Positions 15,271 through 22,368 of a stretch of DNA of 25,894 nt are shown in pieces. A model generated the notes under the pieces. The model had not been told where the DNA came from, ran no database searches, and saw only the letters and a program-made list of their open reading frames with translations. The stretch is from CAMCYM01 sp041191165 (GTDB lineage Bacteria; Bacteroidota; Bacteroidia; Flavobacteriales_D; Sanyastnellaceae), in the NCBI GenBank assembly GCA_041191165.1, contig JBEEPJ010000005.1:1-25894 (forward strand). Reading direction: 5' to 3'. The first letter of the stretch is position 1. Every line of letters starts with the position of its first letter. The position numbers and the translations under genes are program-made.

Positions 15271-17414
15271 CGGAGTTCGAGGAGGATGGTTTGGCGGTTG
15301 CAGGCGGTGCCTGGGGCGATGCTCTGGTCGGTTACGGCTCCGGTGCCATTGTAACGGACCGTCAGTCCGGCGTTTTCGAGGAGATACAGGGCATCGCGCA
15401 GTCCCATGCCCCGGACATCGGGCACCTTGCCCTTGAGCACCGCCCGGGGGCGCAGGGTGACGGTGGAGTCCGTCACGACCGTTTCCACCCAGTCGATGTC
15501 TCCGAAGGCGGAGTCCTGATACGCCCATCCCCAGTGCTGAAGCAGTTGGGCGCGCTCTGCCTTGGGGCCGTGGAGCATGCGCGGGTTGCGGCGCATCTCG
15601 GCCAGCGGGGCTTGGGCCGCATCCGCGTGGAACGTGGGATCCGTGGCGTAGACCTTGTCCGCGAGTTCCTGGAAGATGGGTCCGGCGATGCTGCTCCCGT
15701 AATAGGATCCAGACTGGGTCTCCGCCACCACCACGATGCAGGAGTAGCGGGGCGATTCCGCAGGGAAGTAGCCGGCGAAGGAGGCGCGGTAGGTGCCGTC
15801 GTATACCCCGTCCTTCACGACCCGGCAGGTGCCCGTCTTGCCGGCGACGGTGTAGGGTCGGCCTTTGAAGAGCGATTTTCCCGTGCCCACTCCGGCGGGA
15901 TCGGCCACGGCGCGCAACATCTCCTGTGCAGCGGCGAGGGTTTTCGCAGAACAAATCGATTCCCGCACCACCTGCGTACCAAAGGTTTCCACCACTTGGC
16001 CGTTGTACTGGGTGGCCTCCACGAGCAACGGCCGGACCATTTTGCCCCCGTTGGCGACGGCATTGTAGAGCATCAGCATCTGCAGGGGCGTCTGTTGCAC
16101 CTCGTAACCGATGGACATCTGGGTCATGGAAACGCCGGACCAGCCATTTTTGCCCACCTCGCGATGGACCCGCGGCTCGGGCTCCCCGCCCAGGCGGATG
16201 CCGGTTTTTTCGCCAACCCCCAGGGCGTGCAGCGCATCGAGAAAGCGCTGCGGCTCCCCGCCGAAATGCTTCTTGATGGTCAGGGCCGTGCCGACGTTGG
16301 AACTTTTGGCGAAGACCGTGCGCAGGTCGATGGTTCCGTAGCCGCCGTATTTGTCCACCTCCGCATCCGTCATCTCCTTGCCGAAGAACGTCACCCGGCC
16401 GTTGCCCGTGGCCACCTTGTCGTCCAGGGTGGCTCCGGCGGCCTCCATCGCGGCCATGAGCGAGGCGAGCTTGAAGGTGGAGCCCGGCTCGACCGACTCG
16501 ACGACCGCCCGGTTGAGGACTTCGCGGTACTTGCCGCGGGTGAGCGAGTCCAGCCCGTCCCCTTGGCGCTCGAGGTTTGCCATGGCCCGGATCTTGCCCG
16601 TGGCCACCTCCATCAGGATCACCGTGCCCCACTTCGCATTGTGGTCCACGAGTTGGCGCTCGAGCGCCCGGCTCGCCACGTCCTGCAGGTGCATGTCGAT
16701 GGTCGTCACCACGTCGAGCCCGGCGCGGGGCGCCACGATGAATTCCTCGGACACCGGCACCCAGTCCCCGCCGATGACATACCGTTGCATCTGCTTGCCC
16801 TCGACCCCGGCGAGCACCTCGTTCCAGCTGGCCTCGAGACCCACCGCGCCGGACTCCCGGTGGATGCCCACGGTTCGGCCTGCCAAATCCCCGAAAGGCT
16901 TCAGCCGCACCTCCGATTGCTGGAAGGTGAAGCCGCTCTCGTTGCGCCCCTTGCGCACGAACGGGAGCTTCAGAATCTCCTGCCGTTGCGCGTAGCTCAC
17001 GCGGCGGGCCACCAGCGTCGAACGGCTCTTCTTGTTCCGCCCCTCTTGCAGCAATGTCCGGAATTCTTGCGGCGTTTTTCCGACCACCGAGGCCAAACCC
17101 GCACACAGCGAATCCAGCGACGCCTCGTACAAATCCCAGTCGATGCCCTGACTTTGGGTGTCCCAGCGGACGTCGTACACGGGCACGGAGGTGGCGAGGA
17201 CGCTGCCGTCGTGGGAGTAGATTTGGCCGCGAGAGGGCATGATGGTTCGGACGCTGGCGCTGAACTTCTCGCCGATTTGGGTCCAGTGGGCGTGTTCCTT
17301 GCTCTGGATCACCAGCACCCGCCCCACGATGGCGGCCCCGAAGAGGCAGAACAGGATGAACCCGAGCCAACCGCGCACGGCCAGCTGCTTGCGACTGGGT
17401 TTTCCGGGTCTCAT
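15267..17414 (-). CDS. ftsI: septal peptidoglycan transpeptidase FtsI (class B penicillin-binding protein with PASTA domain)
   Basis: Membrane-anchored transpeptidase that cross-links septal peptidoglycan with FtsW. 715 residues. One N-terminal helix (about 14-36, RGWLGFILFCLFGAAIVGRVLVI), then the pedestal domain starting with PSRGQIYSHDGSVLATSVPVYDV. The catalytic domain carries STFK at 312-315, SSN at 371-373 and KTGT at 526-529, which are the three penicillin-binding motifs. The last 60 or so residues (KGKVPDVRGMGLRDALYLLENAGLTVRYNGTGAV) form a PASTA domain, common in Bacteroidota FtsI but absent from E. coli FtsI. It overlaps the ftsL-like gene and murE by ATGA junctions at both ends, suggesting tight co-translation. 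Confidence 0.97.
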   Translation of the reverse strand: MRPGKPSRKQLAVRGWLGFILFCLFGAAIVGRVLVIQSKEHAHWTQIGEKFSASVRTIMPSRGQIYSHDGSVLATSVPVYDVRWDTQSQGIDWDLYEASLDSLCAGLASVVGKTPQEFRTLLQEGRNKKSRSTLVARRVSYAQRQEILKLPFVRKGRNESGFTFQQSEVRLKPFGDLAGRTVGIHRESGAVGLEASWNEVLAGVEGKQMQRYVIGGDWVPVSEEFIVAPRAGLDVVTTIDMHLQDVASRALERQLVDHNAKWGTVILMEVATGKIRAMANLERQGDGLDSLTRGKYREVLNRAVVESVEPGSTFKLASLMAAMEAAGATLDDKVATGNGRVTFFGKEMTDAEVDKYGGYGTIDLRTVFAKSSNVGTALTIKKHFGGEPQRFLDALHALGVGEKTGIRLGGEPEPRVHREVGKNGWSGVSMTQMSIGYEVQQTPLQMLMLYNAVANGGKMVRPLLVEATQYNGQVVETFGTQVVRESICSAKTLAAAQEMLRAVADPAGVGTGKSLFKGRPYTVAGKTGTCRVVKDGVYDGTYRASFAGYFPAESPRYSCIVVVAETQSGSYYGSSIAGPIFQELADKVYATDPTFHADAAQAPLAEMRRNPRMLHGPKAERAQLLQHWGWAYQDSAFGDIDWVETVVTDSTVTLRPRAVLKGKVPDVRGMGLRDALYLLENAGLTVRYNGTGAVTDQSIAPGTACNRQTILLELR

Positions 17415-18049
17415 CGCGCCTCGGATTCCAGGGGTTCGACTTCGATGACGAAGGGCGGCTCGAGGGATTGCCCGAGTCCGAGGGGTGCGACTTGGCTTTC
17501 CACCTGGCTCTGCTGCAACTGGGTCTCGAAGGCGGCTTCGAGCGATTTGAACTCGGCGTTGAGTTCCCTCACCCGGCGCAGGGTCCGCTGTTTCTCCCGC
17601 TCGATGCGCTCAAACTGATATCCCAGCGCCACGTAGGCGACGAAAAGGGAGGTCAGGAAGAGGAGGTAGGGCACGTTCGCCAGCACGCCCTCGCGCGTCA
17701 GCACCTCTCCGCTGAGCAAGTCCCGCAGCCCCACTTTTTCGGGCCGGCGCGGTCCGGCCGGCGCAGCCTCCTCCTCTTCCGCTTCTCCCTCCGCCTCCAA
17801 CTCGGCCTCCATCACCTGTTCCTCTTCTCGCTCGGTGGCGGATTCCGGTGCATGGGCAGCTTCAGCGGCCTCCGTCACCTCGGGGCCTTCCAGCACCTCA
17901 GGGGTGTTGGTCATCTCGGGTGCCTCGGGTGCCTCGGGTGCCTCGGTAAATTCCCCGCTGGCCACCTCCTGGGGCGGGTTCTCTTCGAGGCGGCGGTTGC
18001 CGCCCTGGGCGCCGCCCAGGCGGGAGGGAGTGGAGTTGTTGAACTTCAT
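17411..18049 (-). CDS. FtsL-like division protein with long acidic N-terminal extension
   Basis: 212 residues with one membrane helix at about 126-144 (VPYLLFLTSLFVAYVALGY), followed by a coiled-coil-like stretch (FERIEREKQRTLRRVRELNAEFKSLEAAFETQLQQSQVE) and VAPLGLGQSLEPPFVIEV. This is the layout of the Bacteroidota FtsL-like family, which sits between rsmH and ftsI and should pair with a FtsB-type protein in the periplasm. The odd part is the N-terminus: about 120 cytoplasmic residues, very rich in Glu, Ala and Pro, with EAP tandem repeats (DNA repeat 17916-17946). Typical FtsL proteins are about 100-120 residues in total. The start at 18049 gives an ATGA overlap with rsmH; an ATG five codons earlier is less likely. 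Confidence 0.85.
   Translation of the reverse strand: MKFNNSTPSRLGGAQGGNRRLEENPPQEVASGEFTEAPEAPEAPEMTNTPEVLEGPEVTEAAEAAHAPESATEREEEQVMEAELEAEGEAEEEEAAPAGPRRPEKVGLRDLLSGEVLTREGVLANVPYLLFLTSLFVAYVALGYQFERIEREKQRTLRRVRELNAEFKSLEAAFETQLQQSQVESQVAPLGLGQSLEPPFVIEVEPLESEAR
17916..17946 (-). repeat. 9-bp tandem repeat in the ftsL-like gene
   Basis: TCGGGTGCC is repeated just over three times, encoding the EAPEAPEAPE stretch of the acidic N-terminal region. The unit preserves the frame, so its number can drift without loss of the downstream membrane helix. Confidence 0.8.
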
Positions 18050-18999
18050 GACGCCGGGTTCCAATCGGTTCGGACTGCGACGCGCAACCGGGCGCTGCGG
18101 GACCGGGGGTTCGACAACTGTTCCGCCTCATCGGCGATGATGGCCTTGCGTCCGAGCGGCGAGAAGGGCACGCAGAGCCGGCCTTTGAGGTCCCGGGCAG
18201 GGGCGTCCTCGAAATTGCCGGACCGCATGAAGTGCTTGACCAGCCGGTCCTCGAGGCTGTGGTACGAGATGACCACCAGGCGACCGCCCTCCGGAATGCT
18301 ATGCACGCATTGCATCAGCAGTTCTTGCAGGGCGGCGAGCTCGTCGTTGACGGCCATGCGCAGGGCTTGGAAGACCTGAGCCGCGAACTGATTCTCCTTG
18401 CGGGGCGGCGCGAAGGGCCGGATGAGGTTCACCAGGGCCGTGGTGGTGGGAATCGCACCCGCCGCATGGGCCGCGTGCATGGCCTGGGCCACCCGCATGG
18501 GCCGGGGAATTTCTCCGTACATGGCCAGGATGCGGGCCAAACCCGCCACATCCTCCCCCCCGATCAACTCCGCCGCAGACACGCCGGCCTGGGGGTTCAT
18601 GCGCATGTCGAGCGGGGCTTCGAAGCGGGTCGAGAAGCCGCGGGCGGCTTCGTCGAATTGGTGGGACGAGACGCCGAGGTCGGCAAGGAGGCCCGCCACT
18701 TCGCTCACCCCGTTGAGGCGCAGGAAGTTGCGGGCGTGCCGGAAATTCTGCGGGATGAGCGTGAACCGCGGGTCGGCGGGCACCTGGGCGCGGGCGTCGG
18801 GGTCCTGATCGAAGCCCCAGAGCCGGTCGGCCGGCCCCATCCGCTCGAGGATGGCCCGGGAATGCCCGCCGCCGCCGAAGGTGACGTCCACGAAATGGCG
18901 GCCCGGCGCCTCCGCGCTCCGCGCCGGCGCGTCCTCCCCGAGCCCGAGCCCCGCAAGGCTGGCTTCGAGCAGCACGGGCGTGTGGTAGGTCGAGGTCAT
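18046..18999 (-). CDS. rsmH: 16S rRNA (cytosine(1402)-N4)-methyltransferase RsmH (MraW)
   Basis: SAM-dependent methyltransferase that modifies C1402 in the 16S rRNA decoding centre. It is the usual second gene of dcw clusters. 317 residues, normal for the family. Motifs are the start TYHTPVLLEASL, the SAM-binding loop FVDVTFGGGGHSRAIL, FDQDPDA, GLLADLGVSSHQFDEAARGFSTRFEAPLDMRMN, and the C-terminal VVISYHSLEDRLVKHFMR and NPRSRSARLRV. The start at 18999 overlaps the mraZ stop as ATGA and agrees with the conserved N-terminus. The frame is open further upstream only because it reads mraZ out of frame. Its stop overlaps the next ATG in the same ATGA way. Confidence 0.97.
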   Translation of the reverse strand: MTSTYHTPVLLEASLAGLGLGEDAPARSAEAPGRHFVDVTFGGGGHSRAILERMGPADRLWGFDQDPDARAQVPADPRFTLIPQNFRHARNFLRLNGVSEVAGLLADLGVSSHQFDEAARGFSTRFEAPLDMRMNPQAGVSAAELIGGEDVAGLARILAMYGEIPRPMRVAQAMHAAHAAGAIPTTTALVNLIRPFAPPRKENQFAAQVFQALRMAVNDELAALQELLMQCVHSIPEGGRLVVISYHSLEDRLVKHFMRSGNFEDAPARDLKGRLCVPFSPLGRKAIIADEAEQLSNPRSRSARLRVAVRTDWNPAS

Positions 19000-19481
19000 G
19001 ATGGGGAATTGGGTTTGGCCTCCAAATCCCGCCGCACCTCCTCCGCCAGCGCCGCAAAGTCCACATCGTCCGCCAGCACCCGCTCCGCGTATCGCGCCGC
19101 CGACCAAACCTCCATCCGCTCGCCCATCCCCGTGATCACCAGCTCGTTCGCATCCTTGACGTCGATGCCCGCATGCTGCATCAGGCTCGCAGGCAGGTGG
19201 ATGCGCCCGGCATTGTCCAGCTCCAGCGCGGAGGCGCCGTTCATGAACTTCCGCTGGAACAGCTGGTGCTTCGCATTGTAGCGGCTCAACCGCGCCATCT
19301 CCTCGTTCACCTTGTCCCACTCCGGCTGCGGATAAATCACCAGACACCCCTCGAAGATGTCCCGGTTGACCACGAGCCCGCGCTCGAGCACTGCCTCCAG
19401 TTGCTTGCGCAACCGGGCCGGGAAGAGCACGCGGCCCTTCGCATCGACTTTGCAGTGGAACTCCCCGAGCAAATTGAGCAT
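18996..19481 (-). CDS. mraZ: transcriptional regulator MraZ
   Basis: DNA-binding protein of the AbrB-like fold that represses its own dcw operon by binding short repeats in its promoter, as shown in E. coli and Mycoplasma. 161 residues. Two tandem MraZ half-domains are visible: LLGEFHCKVDAKGRVLFPARLRKQLE near the N-terminus, and NGASALELDNAGRIHLPASLMQHAGI in the second half. Both have the DxxGRxxxPxxL motif. The start at 19481 (MLNLLGEFH) is chosen because MraZ proteins begin within a few residues of LGEF. The ATG at 19508 would place the TAATTTTG box inside the coding region. The chosen ATG is 3 nt after that box. Four operator-like repeats lie just upstream. Confidence 0.95.
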   Translation of the reverse strand: MLNLLGEFHCKVDAKGRVLFPARLRKQLEAVLERGLVVNRDIFEGCLVIYPQPEWDKVNEEMARLSRYNAKHQLFQRKFMNGASALELDNAGRIHLPASLMQHAGIDVKDANELVITGMGERMEVWSAARYAERVLADDVDFAALAEEVRRDLEAKPNSPS

Positions 19482-19484
19482 ACC

Positions 19485-19492
19485 CAAAATTA
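19485..19492 (-). promoter_or_regulatory. -7 box (TAATTTTG) of mraZ, 3 nt before the ATG
   Basis: Exact match to TAnnTTTG on the minus strand, followed by GGT and the mraZ ATG. Transcription starting a few bases past this box would begin at or inside the first codon, so the dcw mRNA from here would be leaderless or nearly so. The MraZ repeats end 9 bp upstream, well placed to block RNA polymerase. Confidence 0.6.
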
Positions 19493-19501
19493 GATTCAAA
19501 T

Positions 19502-19541
19502 TTCCCACTTTCTACCACAATCCCCCACTTTCTCCCACTTT
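19502..19541 (-). promoter_or_regulatory. MraZ operator: four 10-bp direct repeats
   Basis: Read on the minus strand the site is AAAGTGGGAG, AAAGTGGGGG, ATTGTGGTAG, AAAGTGGGAA, with no gaps. MraZ is known to bind several TGGG or AAAGTG-type boxes spaced one helical turn apart in the mraZ promoter of E. coli and Mycoplasma. The position directly upstream of mraZ makes the assignment strong. The site lies between divergent genes, so it might also affect the hydrolase-engB pair. Confidence 0.9.
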
Positions 19542-19604
19542 GTGGAAAAGTCATCAAACTGCGTGTGTTCAAAACCCCCCAATCCCATATCCGGGCTTCC
19601 TGCT

Positions 19605-19611
19605 TACTTTG
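19605..19611 (+). promoter_or_regulatory. possible -7 box (TACTTTG) of the hydrolase-engB pair
   Basis: TACTTTG matches TAnTTTG, one base shorter than the Bacteroidota -7 consensus. It lies 14 nt before the ATG at 19626. No -33 element is evident. Evidence is position and partial match only. Confidence 0.3.
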
Positions 19612-19625
19612 CACCCTTACTTGCC

Positions 19626-20408
19626 ATGGACACTTCCCAACCCACCATTCTCACCCGCGGGGAATACCGCTATGTGGAAAGCGGCGCCGGTGAGCCGCTG
19701 GTTTTGCTGCACGGCCTCTTCGGCGCCCTGAGCAACTTCGAAGCGGTCCGGGTCCATTTCTCCCAGCGGTTCCGGGTGATCATTCCCATGCTGCCCATCT
19801 ACGAACTGCCGTTGTTGAGCACCGGGGCCAAGGCCCTGGCCGCGCACATCGCCGGTTTCATCGACGAGATGGGATTGCAGAAGGTGCACCTGCTGGGCAA
19901 CAGCCTCGGCGGCCACGTGGGCCTGATCTACACCCGCGACCACCTGGATCGGGTCGCATCGCTCACGCTCACGGCCAGCAGCGGCCTCTACGAAAATGCC
20001 TTCGGAAACAGCTTCCCCCGCCGGGAGGACAAGTCCTTCATCCGCGAAAAGGTGGCCGTGACCTTCTTCGACCCCAAGCACGCCACCGAGGCCCTGGTCG
20101 ACGAATGTTACGAAGCGGTGAACAGCCGCGACAAGGTGCTGCGCATCCTCGCCATCGCCAAGTCCGCCATCCGCCACAACATGGCGAATGACCTGCCGCA
20201 GATGAACATCCCCGTCTGCCTCATCTGGGGCAAGCAGGACGCCATCACCCCGCCCGCCGTCGCGGAGGACTTCCATGCGGGGTTCCCGGACAGCGACCTG
20301 TTCTGGATCGACGCCTGTGGCCACGCTCCCATGATGGAGCAACCGGAGGCCTTCAACCGCATTCTCGACGACTGGTACACCGCCCGGGGAATCGCCCTCC
20401 CGTCTTGA
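19626..20408 (+). CDS. alpha/beta hydrolase
   Basis: 260 residues of the alpha/beta hydrolase fold, cytoplasmic, with no signal peptide. The oxyanion segment is LVLLHGLFGALSNF (HG at 29-30), the nucleophile elbow GNSLGG places Ser at 93, the acid is Asp205 in WGKQDAITPP, and the catalytic His is 233 in CGHAPMMEQPE. All three members of the triad are present, so the enzyme should be active. The substrate is unknown; the family covers esterases, lipases, epoxide hydrolases and C-C bond hydrolases. The start is the ATG at 19626; a frame extension upstream lies in the promoter region. The TGA overlaps an in-frame TTG and precedes the engB ATG by 11 nt, so the two are probably one operon, divergent from mraZ. 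Confidence 0.88.
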   Translation: MDTSQPTILTRGEYRYVESGAGEPLVLLHGLFGALSNFEAVRVHFSQRFRVIIPMLPIYELPLLSTGAKALAAHIAGFIDEMGLQKVHLLGNSLGGHVGLIYTRDHLDRVASLTLTASSGLYENAFGNSFPRREDKSFIREKVAVTFFDPKHATEALVDECYEAVNSRDKVLRILAIAKSAIRHNMANDLPQMNIPVCLIWGKQDAITPPAVAEDFHAGFPDSDLFWIDACGHAPMMEQPEAFNRILDDWYTARGIALPS

Positions 20409-20419
20409 AGGCGAAGGCC

Positions 20420-21094
20420 ATGGCGCAACTTCCTCCCTACGAGCCCGTCAGCGCGGACTTCCTCAAGAGCAGCGCAAACCTCCGAGAGTGTCCCCCCGAG
20501 GACCGGCCGGAGTATGCCTTCATCGGCCGTTCGAATGTGGGCAAGTCCTCCTTGATCAACGCCCTGGTGGGCCGCAAGCAGCTGGCGAAGACCTCATCCA
20601 CTCCGGGCAAGACCCAGCTCATCAATCACTTCCTCATTCGGAATGTGCCGGCGGCGAAGCCCAGCACCGAGCCGTCACAGGCGGAGAAGGGGTGGTACCT
20701 GGTGGATTTGCCGGGGTTTGGCTACGCCAAGGTGAGCAAATCCGCCCGCAAGCAATGGGCCCGCACCACCGAGCAGTACCTCGAAGGGCGGCAGAACTTG
20801 ATGTGCGTGATGATGCTCGTCGACAGCCGGCTGCCGCCGCAGGCGGTGGACCTGGATTTCATGGCGTGGATGGGGGAGACGGGGCTGCCTTTCGTGCTCA
20901 TCTTCACCAAGGTGGACAAGCTCAACCGGACGGAGCGGGCGGCATTCCTGCCCCGCTACGAGGCGGTGCTGCTGGAGCAATGGAGCGCCATGCCGCCGGT
21001 TTTCGTGACCAGTGCCGAGACGGGCGAGGGCCGGGAGGAGATTCTTCAGCTCATCGCGGCCACCAACGAACGCTACCACCCCGACGGTTTCTGA
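20420..21094 (+). CDS. engB: ribosome biogenesis GTP-binding protein EngB (YihA/YsxC)
   Basis: Small essential GTPase that assists assembly of the large ribosomal subunit. 224 residues, within the family range. The TRAFAC motifs are all present: G1 in FIGRSNVGKSSLINAL, G2 region SSTPGKTQLINHF, G3 YLVDLPGFGYAKVSKSARKQW (DLPGFG is diagnostic for EngB), G4 TKVDK and G5 VTSAETGEG. A 10-residue hydrophilic insert (PAAKPSTEPS) lies before G3. The start is set at the ATG at 20420, preceded by GAAGGCGAAGG. A TTG at 20405 that overlaps the hydrolase stop would add five residues and cannot be excluded. It ends 12 bp from the convergent zinc-finger gene. Confidence 0.96.
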   Translation: MAQLPPYEPVSADFLKSSANLRECPPEDRPEYAFIGRSNVGKSSLINALVGRKQLAKTSSTPGKTQLINHFLIRNVPAAKPSTEPSQAEKGWYLVDLPGFGYAKVSKSARKQWARTTEQYLEGRQNLMCVMMLVDSRLPPQAVDLDFMAWMGETGLPFVLIFTKVDKLNRTERAAFLPRYEAVLLEQWSAMPPVFVTSAETGEGREEILQLIAATNERYHPDGF

Positions 21095-21106
21095 AGGCCA
21101 CCGCCC

Positions 21107-21949
21107 TCAGGGCGCGAAGTGCTTGATGATGTTGTAGGTGAACCAGCCGTCCAGTCCCTGGAAGATTTGGGGCTTCGCCGTGGTGCCGTCCTTGCGCACC
21201 CCCACGCCGTCCGAGTAGGGCTCCAGCCCGATGATCTTGTTGTACGGCGTGCGGAAGCTCTTCTTGGGTCCGTGGAAGTACAGTTGCATGTCCGTCAGGA
21301 CGACCATGCCCGTGTCGATGAGGGTCGTGGAGGTCTCCTGTACCGGATGGCCCTTGAAGCCCCCCGTCCGGTAGTACACCCCCTTCGCCACCCGGATGCT
21401 CACCCCGGAACTCCGGCCCTCGTAGTGCGTGGTGGTTCGGTCTTCGTAAAAGTTGACGCCCTGGAAGATGTACAGCAACTTCTCCTTTTTCGTGAGCAGC
21501 ACAGGGAGATTCCCGTCCAAACCCATGGTCTTGGGTTCTTCGCCGTTGAACAGCTGACGCAGCATCTGGGCCCGGAACAGCCGGTGGTTGAGGGGGTCCA
21601 CAGCCGGGTCATTGCGGTCCAGCTCCGCTTCCTCCATCCAGGCCATCAACCGCTCTTGCTCGGGTTCCTCGAGCAACTTGTCCTCCAAGCTGCGCTCGAT
21701 GGCTTCCTCCAGCACCTTGACCGCGAACCCCTTTCGCTCCGCGTCATTCAAGAAACCCTCATCAGCCACCTGCCGCCACGATTTCCATCCCTTCACCACA
21801 TCCGATTCTCCGCCTGCGCCTTCCCCGTAAAGCAACGCCACCCCGGTGGACACCAACGTATTGTTCGCCAATTCTCGCTTTTCGACACAGGCCCGGTGGC
21901 GGTAGCGGAAGTAACCCGCGTACTCCCCGCATAAATTGCATTTACCCAT
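21107..21949 (-). CDS. unrecognised protein with N-terminal zinc finger and C-terminal beta-rich domain
   Basis: 280 residues, family not named with confidence. The N-terminus holds a compact Cys/His site, C4-x2-C7-x10-H18-x2-C21 (CNLCGEYAGYFRYRHRAC), which would bind one zinc. The middle (about 60-130) is charged and helical (KVLEEAIERSLEDKLLEEPEQERLMAWMEEAELDRND). The C-terminal 130 residues are beta-rich with one terminal helix: LPVLLTKKEKLLYIFQGVNFYE, then TTLIDTGMVVLTDMQLYFHG, RTPYNKIIGLEPYSDGVGVR and DGWFTYNIIKHF. This strand order with a final helix suggests a bacterial PH-like domain. No signal peptide or membrane helix. It follows gldC by 24 bp on the same strand, but also has its own -7 box 4 nt before the ATG. 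Confidence 0.8.
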   Translation of the reverse strand: MGKCNLCGEYAGYFRYRHRACVEKRELANNTLVSTGVALLYGEGAGGESDVVKGWKSWRQVADEGFLNDAERKGFAVKVLEEAIERSLEDKLLEEPEQERLMAWMEEAELDRNDPAVDPLNHRLFRAQMLRQLFNGEEPKTMGLDGNLPVLLTKKEKLLYIFQGVNFYEDRTTTHYEGRSSGVSIRVAKGVYYRTGGFKGHPVQETSTTLIDTGMVVLTDMQLYFHGPKKSFRTPYNKIIGLEPYSDGVGVRKDGTTAKPQIFQGLDGWFTYNIIKHFAP

Positions 21950-21953
21950 GCCG

Positions 21954-21961
21954 CAAAAATA
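21954..21961 (-). promoter_or_regulatory. -7 box (TATTTTTG) 4 nt before the ATG at 21949
   Basis: Exact TAnnTTTG match on the minus strand, followed by CGGC and ATG. It lies in the 24-bp gap after gldC, so the downstream gene could be expressed as a leaderless message apart from gldBC. Confidence 0.5.
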
Positions 21962-21973
21962 GCAACAAAGAAA

Positions 21974-22315
21974 TCACCGGCCCTCGCCCGGCTTGAGCAC
22001 GCCCAGCCGCTCCGCGAGCTCTTTCGTGAAGCCCCGGATGGCCGTGGCGTGGGGTGTGTCGCTCGTGGCCTTCTCGTAGGTGTCGGCGAGGGTCATGAGG
22101 GTTTGGCATACAAAGTGCTGCATCTCATCGACTTGCATCTCCTTGGTCCACAGGTCGATGCGCATGGCCATGCCCTCCGCGTCGTCCCACATGCCCAGGA
22201 TCATGGCCTTCGCGGGGCGGTCGGTGATCGCGCCATCTTGTGCAGACCAAACCAGTTTCTCACAGCGCTTGTTCTCGTCCGTGTGGACGTCGATTTGGAT
22301 GGTGGAGGTGGGCAT
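21974..22315 (-). CDS. gldC: gliding motility protein GldC
   Basis: 113 residues, close to the size of Flavobacterium GldC. Recognisable segments are the opening STIQIDVHTDENKRCEKLVWSAQDG, then AKAMILGMWDDAEGMAMRIDLWTKEMQVDEMQHFVCQTLMTLADTYEKAT. No signal peptide, so it should be cytoplasmic. In Flavobacterium johnsoniae GldC supports gliding but is not strictly essential for it, and its gene lies directly after gldB, as here. Presence of gldC in a genome does not by itself prove gliding, because gldB and gldC also occur in non-gliding Bacteroidota. The start follows a C/T-rich heptad array in the mRNA sense strand (22327-22361), which leaves no normal A-rich leader. Confidence 0.93.
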   Translation of the reverse strand: MPTSTIQIDVHTDENKRCEKLVWSAQDGAITDRPAKAMILGMWDDAEGMAMRIDLWTKEMQVDEMQHFVCQTLMTLADTYEKATSDTPHATAIRGFTKELAERLGVLKPGEGR

Positions 22316-22326
22316 GGGGGAGGAGG

Positions 22327-22361
22327 GAGAAAAGAGAAAGGAGAATAGAGAATGGAGAAGG
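22327..22361. repeat. heptad tandem array between gldB and gldC
   Basis: Five contiguous 7-bp units on the plus strand: GAGAAAA, GAGAAAG, GAGAATA, GAGAATG, GAGAAGG. Together with flanking purines it fills nearly all of the 53-bp spacer. It shares the GAGAANN unit with the ftsW/murG array at 9804-9845, but lies in the opposite orientation relative to transcription. Confidence 0.9.
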
Positions 22362-22368
22362 GAGGGGG

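Noticed and set aside
13807..17370. 1187-codon frame that contains murE with a long N-terminal extension
   Set aside because: The extension is an alternative frame of ftsI on the same strand. MurE has a clear start at 15270 with an ATGA overlap.
15291..17618. 775-codon open frame antisense to ftsI, and similar long antisense frames over ftsA, murC/murG and mraY
   Set aside because: High GC with strong third-position bias keeps other frames open. The encoded sequences are Arg/Gly/His/Pro-rich and show no family motifs, while the minus-strand genes are fully recognisable.
19518..19520. TTG in the degenerate third MraZ repeat as the -33 element of the mraZ promoter
   Set aside because: The spacing to the -7 box is 25 nt, longer than the roughly 17-23 nt usual for Bacteroidota promoters, so it was not annotated.
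18046..19614. 522-codon frame suggesting an extended RsmH
   Set aside because: The upstream part is mraZ read out of frame; the conserved RsmH N-terminus starts at 18999.
21102..21114. CGCCC-TCA-GGGCG hairpin between engB and the convergent gene as a bidirectional terminator
   Set aside because: The stem is only 5 bp with a 3-nt loop that is the stop codon of the minus-strand gene, and no T-tract follows on either strand.
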